From assembly GCA_016880505.1 (NCBI GenBank), contig JAEHDI010001254.1, positions 1 to 9,016 on the forward strand: 9,016 nucleotides of DNA, read 5' to 3'. The notes under the pieces were generated by a model. The model worked only from the letters and a program-made list of their open reading frames with translations, searched no databases and was not told the DNA's origin. How positions within the stretch are numbered: the first letter of the stretch is position 1; the number at the start of each line of letters is the position of its first letter. This DNA is from Bryobacterales bacterium (GTDB lineage: Bacteria > Acidobacteriota > Terriglobia > Bryobacterales > Bryobacteraceae). The translations under genes and the position numbers were made by a program. Positions 6,237 through 9,016 of this stretch are shown here, piece by piece.

Positions 6237-7500
6237 TCCTTTCCTTTCCTTTTCCAAGAATCCCGGCGCCTTTATAGATCAGCAACGTCAGCACCGTCGT
6301 CTTCAAAAGCATACTGAGGCCAGTAAAAAACTGTTCGTTGAAACCACTGAGCACGATCCCAGTGAACGTAATCCCGTACAATACCGTCGCCGCTGGAGAT
6401 CCTCGCATCGCCTCTGTGTACAGGCGAGTCAAAACAGTTCCGAGAAAACACATGATTCCGATCACACCCAACCAGCCGTATTCGGGAAAATACGAAAAAT
6501 AGAGCGTGTAAACGTTCGCGGCCATTGCAGGTGAAATCATCGTATACTCTGCATGCAGTGACGGAACATCGATTGCTGCGCCGAGCTTGTTTGCCGTCAA
6601 GAAGAAAAACCGCCAGATACTCCATGTCGGACGGATCCCCTGTGGATCCTGGACGATTCTGTCGAACGCAACCAGCCCGCCCAACCCGTACAACTGCACC
6701 AAGTTAACTAAGGCCGGCAGGTTGTCCTCGAGTGCATAACTTGATCGAACCTGCCCTTTCTCCAAAACCAGCCCAACCAGCCAGAACACTCCCAAGAACA
6801 ACGATAGGTAAACAACCAACAACAGAATTCGCAATCGCCGGAAGAGCAGGCATTCGATACCAAGTGCGCTTATTAGCAGTGTCGCCGCTCCGACATTTGC
6901 TGCCGTCAGGAGAACATACGCGAGCGAAACAGATAGGTACAGGACCGCTCTCAGCATGCCGTTGCGGGACTTCCTGGCCTCATAGTAGGCAATCAAGGCG
7001 AGGATGATCGATAGAGTGACGAGATTGCCAAAGAACATAGCCTCGACGTTCATGCCCAACAGCCCATAAGTTGTTTCCGACTGAAGGATTGACTGTATGC
7101 GAATTCCTTTCCAGAAGTTGTTCAGTCCAGAGGAGGCACTCAGGGACTCAACATACTTCCAGTACCAGGGAAACATGAGCGAAAGAAAAAGAAGTCCCCA
7201 GTCTAGAATGCGACGGACTGACCGTCTTGATGCCAATGGTTTTGAACCTTCCGGCGATCTTCTTGAAGCCGTTCGACGCAGAGCTAAGACCCCGCCAACG
7301 CTGAAGCTTGCGGCGCCCGTCAGATAAACAAGTAGCGTTGTGGCCGACAGCGGGTAGAATGTATCTCCGCAGGCAAAAACTCCACACAACAACATCATCC
7401 AGAGACCACTGAAAAGTGCCGGCGGAAAGACTACCGACCGGCCTGCTCTCAGATTCAGAGCCGTCAGCACGGATAAGCTTAGGATGGCAGCAATCAGCAT
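6190..7500 (-). CDS. wzy: Wzy-type oligosaccharide repeat-unit polymerase
   Basis: A 436-residue integral membrane protein predicted to join flipped repeat units into a polymer at the periplasmic side of the inner membrane. About eleven hydrophobic segments are visible, near residues 2-19, 24-43, 51-73, 99-117, 156-173, 185-204, 206-220, 225-246, 341-357, 370-387 and 391-409. A long hydrophilic loop lies at about 247-340. This layout is usual for O-antigen/EPS polymerases. In the loop and next to it are VAFDRIVQDP (277-286) and NVYTLYFSYFPEYGWLG (329-345), which resemble the conserved 'NVYT...yGw.G' region of the oligosaccharide repeat-unit polymerase family. I chose the ATG at 7498-7500 because the preceding 49 in-frame residues are polar, overlap the glycosyltransferase and lack any membrane segment, and because a GCAGG site sits just upstream. 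Wzy proteins diverge strongly, so the call rests on topology, the short motifs and the neighbouring flippase. Confidence 0.82.
   Translation of the reverse strand: MLIAAILSLSVLTALNLRAGRSVVFPPALFSGLWMMLLCGVFACGDTFYPLSATTLLVYLTGAASFSVGGVLALRRTASRRSPEGSKPLASRRSVRRILDWGLLFLSLMFPWYWKYVESLSASSGLNNFWKGIRIQSILQSETTYGLLGMNVEAMFFGNLVTLSIILALIAYYEARKSRNGMLRAVLYLSVSLAYVLLTAANVGAATLLISALGIECLLFRRLRILLLVVYLSLFLGVFWLVGLVLEKGQVRSSYALEDNLPALVNLVQLYGLGGLVAFDRIVQDPQGIRPTWSIWRFFFLTANKLGAAIDVPSLHAEYTMISPAMAANVYTLYFSYFPEYGWLGVIGIMCFLGTVLTRLYTEAMRGSPAATVLYGITFTGIVLSGFNEQFFTGLSMLLKTTVLTLLIYKGAGILGKGKERSVVPLAASGGLYRRA
6237..6257 (-). promoter_or_regulatory. Extended purine-rich ribosome binding site inside the wzy-like gene
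   Basis: On the minus strand, three consecutive AAGGA units directly precede the GTG at 6234-6236. The repeat offers several registers for pairing with 16S rRNA. It also codes for the GKGKERS region at the end of the upstream polymerase, so it serves both genes. It decides the start choice for the downstream glycosyltransferase. Confidence 0.5.
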
Positions 7501-7513
7501 TCTGCCTGCAATT

Positions 7514-8524
7514 TTAGGTTTTGACTCGGTGGGACGCTGGCACCGAGAGCCCGAAGGGGAGAGTTGCTTGCTTCCGAATCGCGCGCAGGTCACAGCGGTA
7601 TAGAAGCCATGCGATCGGACGAATGAGTGTGTGTAAGAATCGGCCAAATGGCGTTCTTAGGGCTAGACCTCGTGATGCACCCGCGTGCAGCGAGAAGCGG
7701 ATCATGTTGATCGCTGCTCGCAACTGTGGTCTGAGCCTGCCGTGGAGTTCCATTTCCTGGCGGTAGTACGAGATCGCCCCTGTTGGGTTGGCAATTCTCA
7801 ATGACACCGATCGGCCATCGATACCGTCCGGCGGGCGCTGGTATTTCCGTAGCGCCTCGTTGAGGAATCGCATTCGATACGCCGCGTAGATACGCCCCCA
7901 GACAACTCCTTCAGTCAGATAGTTCTCGTTTTCGAATTCGGGAAACGGGTATTTCCGGAGCACCGAAGTGCGATGGAATCCCCACCGCTCGTGCCTACCT
8001 AGTAGTTCCCGAATCGTATCGAAGGACTGACAGTCCACAACGTGGGCTGGAAATTGCCGGCCTACAATCCTGCCGGCCCTGTCAGAACATAGGACAACGA
8101 TTCCGGAGAAGGCTTCCCGCTCAGCTTCGGGGATGGCTCGCCAATGTTCGATGAGCCGTGCAAGGGCGTTGTCCGTGCACCGGTCGTCTGAGTCTAAAGG
8201 GAGGAACAACTCGCCCTCCGCAAGAGGCAGAGCCGTATTGTGGGCGCGGTGTTTCCCTCCATTGGGCTGGTGAACGTACCGTATCGGAAAGCTCGCCGAC
8301 GTTTGCCATGCGCGGATTACCTTTCGGGTGTGGTCCGTGGATCCGTCGTCCACAACCAGCCACTCGAAGTTCCGGAACGTTTGCGCGCGCAGCGACTCAT
8401 ACACGCGGTGCAGCGTGTGCGCCCGGTTGTAGGTGGGCGTAAACACGGTGAACGTGTACTTGAACGCCTTCTGGTTCACCGGGAGCGTTTCGGAAGATGG
8501 GCTTGGGATCCCAAGGTCTGTCAT
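7514..8524 (-). CDS. Family 2 glycosyltransferase (GT-A fold)
   Basis: A 336-residue inverting GT-A glycosyltransferase. Near the N-terminus it has FTVFTPTYNRAHTLHRVYESL (TPTYNR at 29-34), then WLVVDDGSTDHT with DDGS at 59-62, QPNGGKHRAHNTAL (86-99), and the metal-binding D-x-D region DSDD (111-114). The remainder has a mixed helical C-terminus without clear transmembrane anchors. It would transfer one sugar from a nucleotide donor onto the growing lipid-linked unit. The start is not certain. The ATG at 8522-8524 is chosen, 37 bases after the flippase stop. An ATG at 8567-8569 would overlap the flippase by eight bases and add 15 residues. Neither has a good ribosome binding site. A GTG at 8477-8479 sits closest to the fold but also lacks one. 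The stop is TAA at 7514-7516, 13 bases before the polymerase start. Confidence 0.92.
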   Translation of the reverse strand: MTDLGIPSPSSETLPVNQKAFKYTFTVFTPTYNRAHTLHRVYESLRAQTFRNFEWLVVDDGSTDHTRKVIRAWQTSASFPIRYVHQPNGGKHRAHNTALPLAEGELFLPLDSDDRCTDNALARLIEHWRAIPEAEREAFSGIVVLCSDRAGRIVGRQFPAHVVDCQSFDTIRELLGRHERWGFHRTSVLRKYPFPEFENENYLTEGVVWGRIYAAYRMRFLNEALRKYQRPPDGIDGRSVSLRIANPTGAISYYRQEMELHGRLRPQLRAAINMIRFSLHAGASRGLALRTPFGRFLHTLIRPIAWLLYRCDLRAIRKQATLPFGLSVPASHRVKT

Positions 8525-8561
8525 CGAAGTGTCGAAACGAGACGAACGTCCCAACCAGGCC

Positions 8562-9016
8562 TCAGGCATTGGCGGCGGTCGACAGTGGGCCAGTCGCAGG
8601 ACTTGGCAGCGTTGCAGGCGCCCGGGGAAGCAGCAGATGGGTACCAATCAAGCCTGCGATTCCAGTCGCGAGAAAGAAGACACACTTCACCGCAGGCGTC
8701 GACGGAAGCGTGGCTAACGCGAACGAGGCCGCGGTCGCTCCCACGGCGAGCAGAACCTTGGTCAGTGCCGGCTTCGAGTCACCGATCTCCGTGCGAGCCG
8801 CCCAGCACAGTACAACTAGATCCAACGACGCTCGGGCAAGTGTAACCGCTGCTGCTCCCACAATGCCGTGAGCGGGCAGGACCCAGACAAGGGCTAGAAG
8901 ATACAAGGGCAACTCGAGCAGTTGCAGTTTGGCCAGCACTTCAGGACGGCCGACCGCCTGCATCAGCGTTGCAGGCAATTGAACAACGCTGTTAATGAAG
9001 TGAACCCCGACGAGCC
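8562..9016 (-). CDS. wzx: Wzx-type polysaccharide flippase, C-terminal part (5' end outside window)
   Basis: The frame is open to the right edge, so only the last 150 residues are seen. They read FINSVVQLPATLMQAVGRPE, then VLAKLQLLELPLYL, followed by membrane segments: one around LYLLALVWVL, another around GAAAVTLARASLDLVVL, one around VLLAVGATAASFALAT and a last around CVFFLATGIAGLIGTHLLL. The 'xxLQAxGRPxxxAKLxLxExPLYL' pattern followed by paired helices is typical of the C-terminal half of MOP-superfamily oligosaccharide flippases, which move the undecaprenyl-linked repeat unit across the inner membrane. It is the first visible gene of the operon. The short, polar, Pro/Ala-rich tail after the last helix looks normal. 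The internal TTG at 8978 is not the gene start, because the family resemblance continues upstream of it. Confidence 0.85.
   Translation of the reverse strand, partial: LVGVHFINSVVQLPATLMQAVGRPEVLAKLQLLELPLYLLALVWVLPAHGIVGAAAVTLARASLDLVVLCWAARTEIGDSKPALTKVLLAVGATAASFALATLPSTPAVKCVFFLATGIAGLIGTHLLLPRAPATLPSPATGPLSTAANA

Noticed and set aside
8240..8871. Overlapping plus-strand frames at the right end
   Set aside because: They are antisense to the GT2 and flippase genes, which carry clear family motifs. No domain is recognisable in the plus-strand products.
1..9016. CRISPR arrays, insertion-sequence ends, toxin-antitoxin or defence genes
   Set aside because: I looked for regularly spaced repeats, transposase motifs, and small paired or nuclease-like genes on both strands and saw none. 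Apart from the recombinase and tRNA, the content is an ordinary polysaccharide operon.

Overview
The window is about 9 kb of moderately GC-rich DNA from what is probably a Gram-negative environmental bacterium. The surface-polysaccharide genes are of the Wzx/Wzy type, and the gene starts include ATG and probably GTG. I see no marker that fixes the phylum. The style of the serine recombinase and the mixed glycosyltransferase operon would fit Acidobacteriota, Planctomycetota or related soil lineages, but this is a weak inference.

Layout. Positions 2-811 on the plus strand hold the 3' part of a large serine recombinase reading frame. It runs into, and antisense through, a complete tRNA-Ser(UGA) gene at 545-634 on the minus strand. 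This looks like one end (attL-like) of an integrated element lying to the left of the window. From 644 to the right edge everything is on the minus strand and forms one tightly packed operon. In transcription order (right to left) it holds: the C-terminal part of a Wzx-type flippase (8562-9016), a family 2 glycosyltransferase (7514-8524), a Wzy-type repeat-unit polymerase (6190-7500), an atypical GT4-like glycosyltransferase (5205-6236), a GT4 glycosyltransferase (3989-5188), an AsnB-type glutamine amidotransferase (1969-3981) and a second GT4 glycosyltransferase (644-1966). tRNA-Ser follows nine bases after the last stop codon. No stretch over 300 bases lacks a gene.

How the genes work together. 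The glycosyltransferases would build a lipid-linked oligosaccharide on the cytoplasmic face of the inner membrane. The AsnB-like enzyme would amidate a carboxylated sugar or nucleotide sugar in that unit, as proposed for WbpS-type enzymes. Wzx would flip the unit and Wzy would polymerise it in the periplasm. The initiating phosphoglycosyltransferase, chain-length regulator, export proteins and sugar-nucleotide genes are not in view and probably lie to the right. The junctions are a 47-base overlap, a 2-base gap and gaps of 7 to 37 bases, so translational coupling is likely.

I did not find a convincing undescribed system. The part most worth a second look is the recombinase/tRNA junction, where the recombinase frame continues without a stop across the tRNA and into the host operon. 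Its C-terminus may therefore depend on whether the element is integrated.
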